64,000 nt of DNA from assembly GCA_964034945.1 (NCBI GenBank), contig OZ035962.1, forward strand, positions 89,754,650 to 89,818,649. The letters run 5' to 3'. The notes below the pieces were generated by a model, which saw nothing but the letters and a program-made list of their open reading frames with translations, made no database searches and had not been told where the DNA came from. The position numbers were made by a program, and so were the translations under genes. This document shows positions 25,206-37,027 of the stretch, one piece after another. Numbering within the stretch: position 1 is the first letter of the stretch; each line of letters starts with the position of its first letter. Source of the stretch: Chrysopilus asiliformis (lineage: Eukaryota; Arthropoda; Insecta; Diptera; Rhagionidae).

Positions 25206-25374
25206 ATTTTATCCGTAGATTTTTAGTCATACTAATCAAATTAAAAAAATCAATAAAAAAAAAGCTTTTTAAACAAATGTACTAAAAACGAAAAAATAAT
25301 TTTTTGGGTGCTGTGTTTTAAGAACAGCTTTAAAAAATAAAACAAATATACAAAAAAATATACTATAAAAAACG

Positions 25375-25454
25375 CTGTGTATCAGAAATAAAAGCGAGAT
25401 AAAAGCATAAAAAATAAAATAAATATTTATCTCGCTTTTATTTCTGATACACAG
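25375..25454. repeat. Perfect inverted repeat, 29-bp arms
   Basis: Arms 25375-25403 and 25426-25454 are exact reverse complements (start CTGTGTATCAGAAATAAAAG) around a 22-nt AT loop. The outer 20 bp ('ttttatttctgatacacag') recur at about 45207-45226, so this is probably a dispersed fold-back repeat. Confidence 0.85.
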
Positions 25455-25459
25455 TACCA

Positions 25460-27870
25460 AAAAATTATTTCTTCTTTTTAGTGCATTTTTTTGCATGTAG
25501 TGCATGTAAATTTTTATTTTAGTAGGTACTAAAATTTACTATTTTTTGGTTAAATTGACTATTTTTGTAATTGAAATAAACTATTTTATTAATAGTCACG
25601 ATTTCACATTACAAAATAGTTAGATTTACTATACAAGTATTTTTCCACTACGTGTACGTGAAAATTATAAAGTAGAAAATTTAGCAATTGAAAGTATAGA
25701 AAATTCACAGTACTCGTAATGCAGTTTTCAAAGAATTTGAAATTCGCAATATTTTATCTAATCTGAAATAAGCAAATTTTCTGTTTAATTTTCTTATCAA
25801 ATTAAATTACATTGCAAATAAAATAAATCACTGAAATCACTGAAATCACCTACTTTTGTGGAATTGGGATTTAATCATTTCAATATTTAACAAGTGATTA
25901 TTCACATTCATTTACCTTACTAGACGATAAGTGCATTTTTAAATTTTCGTACAAATACCCGAGGGAGGAGCTGTCCATAAAATATGTCACGCCAGTTTTC
26001 GGTAACACAACTATTGAATTTCAATTATTTTTATAGTTCAGCAAATCTAGAATTGGGTCATCTTTTAATTACTTTTGCAATATTTTCTAAATAGCATCAA
26101 GTATTTTCTAATCATTTTCTTCTATAGCAGTACAAAATCCACACAACCCATTAACTAATCTAGCGATAATCCTAAATTAATCAAAATCATTTACAAATCG
26201 TAACAATGGTGAATGGTTGACCTATTGCCACCACAATTAAATACGCTTGTAAAAATAATTACATACAAATTCATAGTAACGAGTACATATTCTACGATGT
26301 GAATTAACCATACGAGAAGTTGTCATTTTGATTAACCACAATTGTGTGCGGTCAACTTGATTAACCCTTAAAAGGGTTTAATTATATCCCAGATTCAACT
26401 CTCTATCATTTGTTACCTTAACCAAGCGTGTTGCACATGTGGACAATAATTTCTTAATCGTTTTGTTGGATTTTTGTACGTTCTCTCACTTCCGGGCAAC
26501 GACAAGCGTCGCATCGAAGAAGGTTTTCTTTTGGAAAATGCAGAATGAAAGAAATCTTCACATGAGTGAGTTTCAGTTAATGCACTTGAAAAGACGATGA
26601 ATGAATGGAACTCCCGCTCCCTTTCTCAAAATGCTGTCATGGTTTTGTTTTGCACAAGACTGTTTTTTTAAAGAAAAATGTTTGCTGGCCATATTGTTGC
26701 AAATGCATATATTTAAAAAAAAACTGTGGTGAGTGGATCATGCACGAATGCATTTCATAATTATCCAAAGATTAACAGTACTTGGACCTAAATGGATTCA
26801 TTTTTTTCATTTTTCATTTGTTGGCTTGGTTTTCTGCGTTGCGACCATTAATTTTCAAGAACATTGTGCTCTCTTGGCCATGATATTCACCATCATGCAA
26901 GTCTGCCAAACCCACGCGTTCTGTCTGTCTGTCTTCCGCACGAGGAATAATAAAAAGACATGTCTAAGATGCCTTAATTCATAATAAACTCTGAAAATGA
27001 TTTTAAATTCATAATCCATGATTCAACGAAGATGCATAAACCAAATATCCCACTTCTGGATTTCTGAATCACCCGCACAATTCTGAGCTGAACTTCGCAT
27101 ATGTGGCTGAAATTTCTTAATTCCTGATGAGCTCCTCGAACCAATCAAGCGCATTCTTGATTAGTTTGAATTGAATTAAGGCTAAAGCCATCATGATTAT
27201 CATCACTGTACCATTTTATCGGCAAATTCCATTTGCTTCCATCAATATTCAAAGATTAACAAGCTAAGAATACAAAATACCCATTTCACAACGTCTTACA
27301 GCTGCTTAAAATGTAGATCTTCAATGATTTAAAGTTCAATAGTTTAAAGTTCTTCATCGAATATATAAACTCGTATTTTTCAATTATGATCGTTTTTTTT
27401 TTATTTCCAAATCCATTGAGGGCCTTTTGTTATTCGGTTAATGGCCGTTCTAAGAGTCCGGCTGTAAACTGACCGCCTGCCTGACTGGAAGATTATTTTG
27501 TTTATCTCAGGAAAATTTTAATCCAAATCAAGACCGTCTCCAATTTCATTTCAATTGTAAAAACTAAATCTTTTTGGTTGAAAAGAGCGGTGTCTTAAAT
27601 TGATATCTTGGCCGATTGTGGTACCCGTCATTGAAATTGTAAACAAATCGTATAAGATTTCCTTATAAGTGATTTTTAAAAATATTTACATCAACGTTTT
27701 GAAGCTTACTTTTCTATTGTAAAGAACAGCAGAATAGCACAGTCAGGAAATTTTAGTTTGTAAAGTGATAATTGAAACCGGACCCACAATGACTATAATA
27801 CCTGCCCTAGTTCAAATTCTTGGTGTGTGATACGTAACTGCCACTATCGGTTTTAGTGGCAAATACGTGC
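25460..27870. other. No supported gene
   Basis: AT-rich. 25500-25640 repeats 'actatttt/aaaatagt' words. A 'ctgtccataaaatatgtcac' word at 25971-25990 belongs to a small dispersed group. The 83-codon frame at 26733-26984 was not recognised as any family and is probably chance. Confidence 0.4.
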
Positions 27871-27876
27871 CACACA

Positions 27877-29262
27877 CACTGAGAGAAAAATGTCACATTA
27901 TTTTAAGAAGACATGCACATTGACCTATTTTACCATGATTTCACCTTAAAACGTAGCTTTTAAGACGATTTCTTATTGAAATATCACCTTATTTCCATAA
28001 AGAAAATCTATTTAAAATTTTGAATGGTTTTCACTTAAATCAATGTGCATTGTCAGATTAAAATACGATTTTCAAGGGGTCTGTCATATAAATTCAACTT
28101 TTAACATCATTGCCACATTGAAATAAAATGTAATTTGTTTAAAACAATGTGATATGCATATAAAACGTAGTAAGTAAAAGTCAATTGGTTCTAGAATTTC
28201 GCGCGGAGTGGTCGCAGATCGGTGTAATTTTAATGTTTTGAGTTTTGTTGCGCGAAATGGATTTCAATTACCAAATACTGAAATATCGGTATAGTGCCGC
28301 CTTTAACTTGGGATGAAACAGAATTGAATGAAGTTCAAAGTCTTTTTAGGGCTTGGGGAGTGTCCGAATCAGGCTGTGCCTTGTTAAAAGGGTACGGGCT
28401 AAATACGAGACGTATTCTAGAAGAAATGGAAAGTCTTACAAAAGGTATATAAACATTATTCACATTAAGTGTTTATTAATTTTTGGAAATTTTAGACTCT
28501 AAACACTGTATTGTTGCAGTGCTGTTGCATGCAGTTCTTCAGCCAATTCGTCTCAGCAAATTCCATAAGCCAACGATTTGTGACGCCCAGAGCGATTTCA
28601 TTTTACATGTGCGAAGAACAAATGATTTAATACCCAAACAAAATAAAGTGACAAGTGACTTCATGGCAGCTAAAAAAACAATTCAACCAAGAATCGTCGT
28701 TGTCGGCCCAGAAATATGTAAGATATCGGAATTTTATGTTTATTGCACTGTTTAAAGTTTAAAGTACAAATTAAAAAAAAATATTTTCTATTTTTTTTAG
28801 GATAGAAGAATATGCTTTGTAAATTTAAAACAGTAAAATAAAAACTATAAAATATATATTTCTTTGTTTTTTTTTTAATTTTCAGTCCCTTGAAGCAATG
28901 CCTTTTAAGCATCAATTTTTTTAAGTACAAAATTATTTTGTAATCTTTTTAAAAAAATGGAATGCTGGCTTAAATATTTTTAACAGACTTCCTCTAAAAT
29001 TCAAAGGAAAATCTATTTATTTCAAACAGATTTCACATAGTTTTTTATGTGCTATAAGATTAAAATAAAAAGACAATCCTTTTAAAAAATAAGTATATTT
29101 CACCTTAATTTAAGATGGTTAGCACCTTATCTCGCTGTCAAAATTTTAAAAGGATTCTCTTTATGGTTTTAAGTTGACTTTCATCTTGGATGAAAACCAT
29201 AAAGATTTCCTCTTGTTTTTGTTCCATTTTAGGTGCATTTTAGGTGATCTTTTCGCTCAGTG
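27877..29262 (+). mobile_element. Degenerate transposon with CACTGAG ends
   Basis: The left end CACTGAGAGAAAAATGTCAC pairs with the inverted right end, which reads CACTGAGCGAAAAGATCACC from outside. CA flanks both sides, a possible 2-bp duplication. At 1,386 bp it holds a spliced coding remnant on the plus strand. CACT(G/A) ends with 2-3 bp TSD are known for EnSpm/CACTA-like elements, but no catalytic domain was seen, so the superfamily is uncertain. Confidence 0.55.
28282..28755 (+). pseudogene. Spliced coding remnant inside the CACTGAG element
   Basis: An open stretch (28282-28444) encodes 'PLTWDETELNEVQSLFRAWG' followed by a 'CALLKGYGLNTRRILEEM' segment resembling a SAM-like helical domain. 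A consensus donor (GTATAT at 28445) and acceptor (TTTTAG at 28490-28495) define a 51-nt intron. The phase is preserved into exon 2 (28496-28755), which continues with 'FILHVRRTNDLIPKQN' and 'IQPRIVVVGPEI' before a stop. A possible start at 28259 is in a different frame, so the 5' end appears broken. The protein is incomplete and its function unknown. I infer a transposon-carried gene fragment. Confidence 0.4.
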
Positions 29263-29491
29263 CACCAAAAATTCTAGTAGAGTGCATACAATCTCCAAGA
29301 TATGTGGGTGGACGACAATCAATAAGGCTATTGTATTGTTTGTATTTCTTATTATTCTAATAATCTATCTATACATATAATAAAACTGTAGGGGGAAAAG
29401 GTTTAATTTTGGATTTCCTTAGAAATCGATGTATTGAAACCCAAAAAAAAAACATTTTTAAAATTTATTTTCATTTGTCTGTCTATCATGC

Positions 29492-29710
29492 CTATTCTGG
29501 AATCCAAAGTAGCGTTAAATTTGTTCGATTTCCACTCAATTTGTATTCTTGAATCCACTGCATTTCACTTCCGTTCGATTGCGTATGATCTAGAACCGTT
29601 TTGAGGGTAGAATTACTAGTTGAAAATTTCAGAATACCAAAATACCAATTGCGTGGCGAATAGAATCGACTAAGTTTGGTTTTACGTTTCAACTTCGGAT
29701 TCCAGAATAG
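29492..29710. mobile_element. MITE with CTATTCTGGAATCC ends, 219 bp
   Basis: The left end CTATTCTGGAATCCAAAGT and inverted right end (CTATTCTGGAATCCGAAGT) match over ~19 bp with one change. Words 'accaattgcgtggcgaatag', 'aaaccaaacttag' and 'ccaaaatacc' follow. Half of the same element recurs at 48172-48265 next to a family B fragment. The TSD is not clear. Confidence 0.65.
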
Positions 29711-29739
29711 CCGTGAATATGTTTGTTCCGGCATCACGC

Positions 29740-30420
29740 GGAAACGGCCTAACCGCTTTCGATGAAATTTTGCACGAAGGTAGAGTTACTTGCAAAATAA
29801 TGATCGGATACTTTTTATTGACCTCCCCCCTCTCGTTCGATACCCCCTCCTAATATCTCTCGACGGAGGTGTACAATGGGCCCAACTTGAGGCCTACGTG
29901 CGTGGAGTTCCCTTGTGAGCCCCCCTCCTATCAAACCAACCAACCAATATCTCTTGAAGCGCTAATGGGATCCGGACCCGATTTTCATCATTAAAAAGAT
30001 TCCCCTTAAGAAACATTTCCGCCCACTAATATCTACGCCCTCCTCTCTCTGTAAACCTTTCACCTGCTATCTTCTGCGATTCTAAATTATTTGGATCCAG
30101 TTTTCACCATTATAGAAGCCCTCCCTTAGGAAATTGGCGCTCACTGATATTTCCCCAACCCTTCGAAAAGTAAGACTCGATGTCAAAGGCCGAGTAACTA
30201 CCCAGGAAGTGGGGGGGGGGGGTGAAAAAGGCTGGAAATTATTCCTTCTTCTTCCCCCGTACAAACGAAACAGTTTTTTGCAATTTTCTCGAAAACGGTG
30301 AGTCACATTGAAAAATTTATTAAGGTAAAATGTATTTAGAACAGGATTCTACATAACTGATCTACCAAAATCCAATCGGACCACTGCTTCTCCCTCTCCC
30401 ATACAAATGGATTTTTTTCA
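29740..30420 (+). repeat. Composite repeat: Helitron-like core plus family B right part
   Basis: 'ccgctttcgatgaaattttgcac' at ~29754 resembles the TGAAATTTTGCA core of dipteran non-autonomous elements. It is followed by degenerate 'ccctcctaatatctct' units repeating through 30150. From about 30235 the sequence matches the family B right half ('ccgtacaaacgaaac', 'ttctcgaaaacggtgagtc'). A G homopolymer of 11 lies near 30211. Confidence 0.5.
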
Positions 30421-31600
30421 TAAAAATATGGTCTGGCTTCATATAGAGTATTTGACGATTGGCCCTGGCAATGGTGGCTTTTCTTTGGTTTATTCAAGAA
30501 TTTCTTACTTTTTTCAAATTTTTAATACGTTTTTAAAGCCAAATTTGTTCACTTTTGATTTTTTGAATGGATTTTTTATTCCAAAAATCCATTTTCAAAT
30601 TTTTCAAATACGTTTTTTTTTTTCAATTTATTAAGAACTCAACTGCGTAAAATTGAATAAAAAAGAACATACCAAACCCACTTAAAAGCGCGGCTTTTTT
30701 TACATTCCTCTGAAAATATTTGATTTAGCTTTTTAAGAAATTACTCCACAAATTATAATCACAAATTAAAATCATGTAGTGAAGGGCTGCAATAGAGGTT
30801 TCATGAAATGAACACCATCTAATTATTTCTCACTTAAGCGCTTTCCTTTGACTCAACTTGAAAACGTCTTATTGTGGAGTTAAAAAAAAGTAACGAAACT
30901 CTGAATTAAAGTTTGTTTATTTACAATCGTTTATTTATTGTTGTTTCAAGAGTTGTTTTGAGTGCCAAGTGTGTGTATGGGAATCTTGAGCTACTCAAAT
31001 ATAAACATTAGATTATGGGAAATTCACAGTTCATATTCTGACTTCTCCATGAATTTCGCTTTCTCATGTTTGATCCCATCCCAGGGAAATTGATATGTTT
31101 TGAAATTGAAATTTATGATCTTTGAAAATTCTAATTTACCATTTTGAGGAACAATTCTCACAATCACAAGATGACCAATTGTTCGATGTGCAAGTATTTC
31201 ATTGAAAATGTATTACATTGCACTATCTAAATTGTAAATGACTCAATTTTCATTTTAAAACTCATTTATAAGCTTTTATCGATGGATATTTTTAATTTTA
31301 TGAGGTATTTATTATGATGTTAAGTGACTGAATGTTATAAAAATAAGTTATAGCTTTTTCATACTTTCAATTAATTACGCTATTAATTTCGGTTTTTATG
31401 GCTTTTTGTGAGAAACGTTTTTATTCAAAACAATAAATACAGAAATAAATACAGGCTACAAATGCTAGTGAAACTAAATTTGAAACATGAAAAGGTATTA
31501 AAAGGGGAAAATTTATTGAAGGGTTATCCAAACGCATCGATTTTGCAGCATCCATTTTGCAGCACCGATTTTGCAAAATAAAATACGATAAACCAGTGGC
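30421..31600. other. No supported gene
   Basis: AT-rich with poly-T tracts. Short frames here are not recognised and lack splice context. Confidence 0.4.
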
Positions 31601-31604
31601 CTCA

Positions 31605-31830
31605 GCAGAGATGCAAATCGGTTTTTTGAACCGAACCAAAAACCACTGAATCATTGAACCATAGAAATTTTAGTGAACCAAAACCAAACCATAAACCGAA
31701 CCACTCTGAAAAAAATATTGACGAACCGAACCAAAAGCAAACCAGTTTTTGAAAACAAAAAAAAAATGTGACCAAATCAAAAACCAGAATTTTTTATTAG
31801 TGGTTCGGTTCATATTTGAATTTTTAGGAT
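31605..31830 (+). repeat. Family D, degenerate AACCGAACC-rich repeat
   Basis: A run of 'gaaccgaaccaaaaaccac'-type words is bounded on the left by 'gagatgcaaatcggtttttt' and on the right by 'agtggttcggttcat'. These borders are inverted with respect to each other. A related inverted segment lies at 9820-9940. Confidence 0.55.
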
Positions 31831-31879
31831 TGAAATATTCTTATTGTTTTCAATTCTCAACTAGATTCAGTGCCGTTAT

Positions 31880-32155
31880 CATACGAACTTATGATCAACT
31901 TAAATTATGGAAGGAATGGCCCAATTTTGCCCGTTCATTTACGAGAAACGTGGCTATATAAAATTGCAAGTCTCTAGCTCAATTGTTTCGAAAGCTCTGA
32001 CGTTCACGAACGGACGGGCAGACAGACAGACAGAGAGACATTCAGACAGACAGAGAGATAGTCAGACAGACAGAGAGACAGTCAGACAGACAGAGAGACA
32101 GTCAGACAGACAGACGGACAGATGACCGGACATGCAGAAATCAAAATCTTTTGTC
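31880..32155 (-). repeat. Family B copy (inverted) with a 20-bp unit array
   Basis: The reverse complement shows the family B order. In this copy the GTCT tract has become about four tandem 20-bp units, CAGACAGACAGAGAGACAGT on the plus strand (32020-32125). It is flanked by 'ttcacgaacggacgg' and 'gacatgcagaaatcaaaatc', the conserved borders of the tract in this family. Confidence 0.75.
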
Positions 32156-32163
32156 GCCCCTAA

Positions 32164-33372
32164 AGGTGCCGGTCCACAGGAGAGTAAATACGCGAGTAAA
32201 GCTCGGTTTAGACGAGACAAGTAACTTGCGGCAAGTAAAGAGAGGCAAGTAGTTTGCTTAGTTTACACGTTTCAAGTAAATCATTTCAAGTAGAATGACA
32301 GCCGAAGGAAAACATAACCTAAAATTTTCTGAAAAAAAATATCACGACTCTTTTTTGTGGAAAAATTTGCGAATTTCGACCTAAAACTGTTTGTTGCCGA
32401 CGAGTTTGTTATACCCGTGTCGTTTTTTCCTTAAAATGTTACGACGTTTTCTGGCAAAGCAGCAAATATAAAATGAACCGAAACACACACACATAAAACC
32501 ACCTCTTGTGTACACGGTTCCATGTTCTTGTATTGGTTTTTACTTGCCACAAAAATAGAATGGCTTTCTATTATTTTCGAGAGAGCGGCAAGTATTCTCA
32601 CACATATGCGAGCGTCGCACACTAGGTCAAATCGCGTGTATTTACGTCTACTTGCCGCAAGTTACTTGTCTCGTCTAAACCGAGCTTAACTCTCAAAAAC
32701 TCTCGAGAGTTACTCGCAGGAGGTTGTCCATTTGAGAGTTAATTTCGGCAATTTGAGAGTTAATTTCGGCGGAGACCCTGTCCATTTGAGAGTGAGGCAC
32801 GACTGAAAGTGGAAAGTCATCGAAATATCATTGCACTACAGGAAGGTTGCAGCAGGTGTGATTATCCTAATTAATAATAAGAGACAAACAAAATCTGCCA
32901 AAAAAAGTGCTGGGTTAATTCCCGGATTCAAAGGAGAAATCTTTTGGGTGGCGGGAAAAATCTAATAAAAGAATTGCAAATTGAAGACGCGCAATAATTT
33001 AGAAATTTTTGTAGGGTAACAAGTTCGGACATAGAGTTTTTAATTAAAATTGTCGGATCGGTTGTCGTCAAAAAAAAACTACAAAAATGAGAGAGGCAAT
33101 ATCTTGATTTTTTTTTACATCTTGCTTTGGCGAGTTCTCGAGAGCTACTAGCGAAATTCAAACGCCGTTCATATCTGGCGAGCTACTCTCCGAGAGTTCA
33201 GTGGGTCTGGGTGCTTGTCGACTAGAGAGTAGAATCACTTTTGACAGCTCGCAGAAACTAGCTCGCGAGTTTCTGCAAGCGACTCTCAGAGACGTGTCCA
33301 TTTGCGAGTAGCTGCTGTCGAGAAATCTCGAGAAGTTCTCTCCGGCATTTACTCTGATGTGGACCGGCACCT
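32164..33372. mobile_element. PIF/Harbinger-type MITE (outer), TAA duplication
   Basis: The ends AGGTGCCGGTCCACA and TGTGGACCGGCACCT are exact inverted repeats. Similarity continues into 'gagtaaat'. TAA flanks each end (32161-32163 and 33373-33375). The inside is rich in 'gagagtt/aactctc' words, including a duplicated 'tttgagagttaatttcggc'. A 3-bp TAA/TTA TSD is characteristic of PIF/Harbinger. No transposase is encoded. About 719 bp is its own sequence; the rest is a nested element. Confidence 0.85.
32200..32686. mobile_element. Nested MITE, 487 bp, with 38-bp perfect inverted ends
   Basis: Bases 32200-32237 are the exact reverse complement of 32649-32686 (start AGCTCGGTTTAGACGAGACA). TAA flanks both ends (32197-32199 and 32687-32689). 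The perfect ends indicate a young insertion, again of PIF/Harbinger type by TSD. It sits inside the outer MITE, giving a relative age order. Confidence 0.92.
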
Positions 33373-33379
33373 TAATATA

Positions 33380-34590
33380 CCTACTTCTATATGATTCTCG
33401 TATAGAGTATAAAAATTGAAAATTCAAGAGACCACTTTTATAACTCCAATTTTCTACAAAAAATTTCTAGAAAATTTTCTCAAAACAATCTATTTTTGTT
33501 ATCTATTTCCGAAAGTTATTATAACGAGTATTTATTTCCACTTTAAACTCTCTTGTTACTTGCAAATAACTCAGACTATCTAGAATATATCAGACTTCAA
33601 GAAATGAAATGCACATCACAGAAGAATAGCAAATTTTTTGGCATTCCGCCAAGTAATTTCAAGAAACTTTTTTTTTATTGCTTCATGATAAGAGATGGTA
33701 CTCCAAGCTAAACAATCACAAAAAAACCACAAAATTTCCTTAAGTATCGTCGGACAACAAAAGAAAATTGCTTTCAATCGGTCGGGTCGGTCGGTTGGTC
33801 GCCATAAGAAGTCATCTGACATTGACCCTCTTCAAGGTTGTCATCCGAGCGAGTATTCCATATGTCTGGTATTGCCCCGAAACTCCCAACCACCAAATAG
33901 TTGGTTAGACTGTCTGTATCCAGTTTTATTGAAGTGACCATGTGCACTTCAATCGTTGCTCCGTACTTTTAAATCCTTAGTCATGGAATTTTCTACAAAA
34001 ATGTTTCACTTCAGCTACGATATGTGCGTCATATGCTGATTTTTTTCGCAAATGGATTGCAAGCACAAATAAAAAATACCCGCAAATGTTTTCTTAGGCT
34101 AATAAAAGCGAGTATATCACCAAGAAAATTGTTTACATTACATTTATCGAAAAATTCTACGAGGAAAATAAAAATTGAGACTGGAATTTTATTTTGTTTC
34201 TCGATTTTCGTTCTTGTTTTCAAAAAAAAAAACAATATCGGGTTATATTTTTAACAAAGAAATGCGTCTGAAGGAGATTATACTGTAGTTTTAAGGAAAT
34301 TATAACCAACATATTTGTAGGTATTTACAGCGTTTATTAAATAAGGTACTATTGCCAATTAACACGATTTATATACAAACTATCATAAACGGCACAAAAA
34401 ACTCAAAAAGGTTGGGAAACCCTGGATTTATCAACCATTTATTGTCATAAAAAGTGTTAAGATATTAATATCGATGCTTTTGTGGAATGATTCACGGAGA
34501 GAAATTAAAAGTTGATTTTATTTCAACTTCGTTCGTGATTAATTCAACTAAGGACACATTGTCATTTATTAAAACGATACAATATTAATT
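33380..34590. other. No supported gene
   Basis: Overlapping opposite-strand frames at 33616-33937 and 34024-34254 suggest chance openness. A word 'ggttgggaaaccctgga' near 34411 resembles one end of a hAT element, but no partner end was found. A GGTCGGTCGGTTGGTCG stretch lies near 33785. Confidence 0.4.
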
Positions 34591-34597
34591 GCTTAAT

Positions 34598-35175
34598 GGG
34601 CTCTCTCCATTGCCAGAATATTTTAGCTGCGATAAAAATGTGTTATAAATAGAAAGAGACAGATAGCTGTAATTGTCAATGGGAAAGACAGAATACGGGC
34701 ACGAGTCTTTATAGAAAGTTTTATAGTATAAAATCATAGGAATTTAAACCCTATTCCATGTCCAAAACATTCTATTTGCATCTCCGAATCACATATCTGT
34801 ATGTCCTCTAATATCTCAAATTTCCTACCTGTAAATATGGTTCTTATTATTATTATAGTCTGTATACCAAAACATGTAATAAATATAAATACCTTCGTTG
34901 TTATTCATTGTATTGTAAGTTTTGAAACTGCATATGTCAAAAACAGACAGATTTTGACTACTTTTGTAGTTTATTTTATAGAAAGCGTACGTCAGTTCAA
35001 CTACATCTACCAAAGCGACACCTGGCGACGAATGCTTCCTATAAAATAAACTACAAAAGCGACATCTGGCGACGTACGCTTTTTTTGTTCTCTCTCTTTC
35101 TTACCAAGCCTTTGTTATATAAGTGTGTCCCTACATTTTATCGCAAATAAAATATCCTGGCAATGGGGAGAGCCC
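34598..35175. mobile_element. TTAA-flanked inverted-repeat element, ~578 bp
   Basis: Left GGGCTCTCTCCATTGCCAG and inverted right GGGCTCTCCCCATTGCCAG match over ~19 bp. Similarity extends ~25 bp further through 'gcgataaaa'. TTAA lies outside each end (34593-34596 with one extra T, and 35176-35179), as for piggyBac-like insertion. Near 34960-35085 there are internal direct ('gcgacacctggcgacg') and inverted ('ttttgtagtttattttatag') repeats. No coding remains. Confidence 0.7.
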
Positions 35176-35179
35176 TTAA

Positions 35180-36298
35180 TTCATATATACTTAGCGTGAT
35201 TAAAGGAACACGTTCATTGTCAATTAGCAAAACTCTTGAAATAAAATGTAGATTTTGACAAAAAAAAATTTATATGTAATTCTAATTTTCTTTAAATTAG
35301 AAATTTTGAAAATACTTTAACGATTTTCAATTCAAAAGTGTCTTAAAAAAATTCACAAAAAATTTATTATCAATTGTTATGTGCTCTGAGAAGCAACGTG
35401 CAAAGTTCCGGTAACCGATATTCAAAATCATATAAAATTTTATTTCTCTATCAAAAATTCGTACTTGTTTCCCGTTTGCAATTTCCTACAGACATTCATA
35501 ACTTTTTCTTAATTCGCACTTAATTTTTCCATTGGTAATAAAGAAATTAATGTCTGAGTATTTCCGTGACATTAAAACGCAACCTATAAATGCTTCATTG
35601 AGTTTTACTGGTTTTTTCCTTCATCTCGCATGTCACATCTTTAGATACATTTTCATCTCAAAGAAGCAGTCAATCGTCTACAATTTAAAAGTCTTCGACG
35701 CGAAATGGTGGATCTTTTAGGTTTTTGGCATTCGATTGAAACTCGAAAAGAATTTGAAATTTTTTGATCATTTTCCAATCGATAAAGATCAAACTGGAGT
35801 GGTTAGCTAAAATAGATAGATATAAAGACCAATCCATCTTGTAGATTTCACAGCATAGAAACATTAGATAAGTTCAATGGCTTCTTCCTTCTTATGCTTC
35901 TTCGTCTTTCATTTTGCCGATTGTAATCAAACGAAAGTAGCCAAAGTCCAACTAGGCCAAGATGGAACATTTCGAAATCTCCTTCTAGAGTTTCAAAAAA
36001 ATAATAATAATAGATGAAAAAACACGACAAGTGGATGTAAGATCTTAGAGTACCTAAACTTCACGCCGTCATTATTCCATGAAGTTTCAATTTGAGCGTT
36101 TTTCGAACAGAGTTTCCGCTCGAGAAATATTTCTGCTGAACATTTTTACTCTCGTGGATCAATTCATTTCGTTTCTAACAAATTTTAAACCGTATTTCAT
36201 CTTCATTTTCTATTTTTCTTGGATTTTTTCCCCAATTTTTCATATTGTTTTTTGCTTGTCGCACAATTAGATTGAAGCTATTAGACGGTTCCGCCGTT
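35180..36298. other. No supported gene
   Basis: AT-rich spacer. Frames at 35532-35720, 35848-36030 and 36079-36270 are unrecognised and hydrophobic or low-complexity in character. Confidence 0.4.
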
Positions 36299-36432
36299 TT
36301 AGGGAGATGTCCCACTGGCGCATCAGCTCCTGCAACTGACTGATCCCGACATCAGGTCGTGCAGCTGCAGGCACTGATTCGATCAGTTGACATGGCACAC
36401 TGAACTGGGATCAGCTGACCTCAAACGTCAAA

Positions 36433-36699
36433 ATGTCGGACTCGGAGGAAGAACTTCTCCTTATTTCTCTGCTAAAAAACCGCAGCAGTGTAAAACGTAG
36501 AAAATATTGGGTACATCCGTTTATAAAAAGAAATGCGCAATTAAGTTCGGCAAATAAAACCTTCAAAGCAGGAAAATTTCAAAACTTTCACACGATGTCC
36601 CAGGAAAGTTTTGAAATTTTACTACACCTTTTGGAGAAAAAATTGACGAAGAAAGATAGCAATTTCCGGAAAGCAATCAAACACCGAGGAAAATTGTGA
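36433..36699 (+). pseudogene. PIF/Harbinger transposase, N-terminal fragment
   Basis: The 88-residue frame opens with an acidic MSDSEEEL, then 'RKYWVHPFIKRN', then 'FHTMSQESFEILLHLLEKKL' and 'DSNFRKAI'. These match the conserved N-terminal region of HARBI1-like nucleases, where a W-V-hydrophobic-P motif precedes a 'F..MS..SF..LL..L' helix and an 'FR.AI' motif. The frame hits a stop at a deletion junction near 36697. The DDE catalytic core that normally follows is absent. It cannot be an active transposase. Confidence 0.85.
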
Positions 36700-36705
36700 A
36701 GATCC

Positions 36706-36844
36706 AGCCGGCATAACAATTTACGAACTGGGAACAACTTCTACAAGACATGTCAATGAAACACAGGCACGAAGAAATTATTTGGCCAATTATTTTATGC
36801 GAAAAGAAAATGCCTTCCCGTGGCAATGGAAGTATTGCCTTTAA
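36706..36844 (+). pseudogene. PIF/Harbinger transposase, C-terminal fragment
   Basis: After the deletion junction another frame encodes 'TTSTRHVNETQARRNYLANY' followed by 'FMRKENAFPWQWKYCL' and a stop. The 'A..R..L..YF......PWQ' pattern is the usual C-terminus of Harbinger transposases. A polyadenylation signal AATAAA follows at 36851-36856. Together with the N-terminal fragment this shows that several hundred residues were deleted between them. Confidence 0.75.
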
Positions 36845-36876
36845 ATCTAAAATAAAGTTATAAAACATTTACTTAC

Positions 36877-37027
36877 GCGGTAGTTTTACTTCTTCTGCGA
36901 TTTGTTTCCACTCCATTTCTATCCTATCCCTCTTCCCATAGAAAGGATCTGTGCAATCGTACAAGCATCTATGTTTTTCTACAGCTTGTACGATTGCTGT
37001 GTTCAATTTCTCTTCTTTGGTAGACAT
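36877..37027 (-). pseudogene. MADF-domain protein of Harbinger element, first exon only
   Basis: Translation from ATG at 37027 gives 'MSTKEEKLNTAIVQAVEKHR', then 'CLYDCTDPFYGKRDRIEMEW' and 'KQIAEEVKLPR'. This is the first half of a MADF (Myb/SANT-like) domain: a start helix, a 'LYD' turn, and a 'W..IA' helix. The exon ends at a consensus donor, GTAAGT (36871-36876). Harbinger elements typically need such a DNA-binding partner protein alongside the transposase. No second exon is present before the tail-to-tail transposase remnant. Confidence 0.8.

Noticed and set aside
33158..33427. 89-codon minus frame
   Set aside because: Crosses the right end of a MITE; openness follows from the element sequence.
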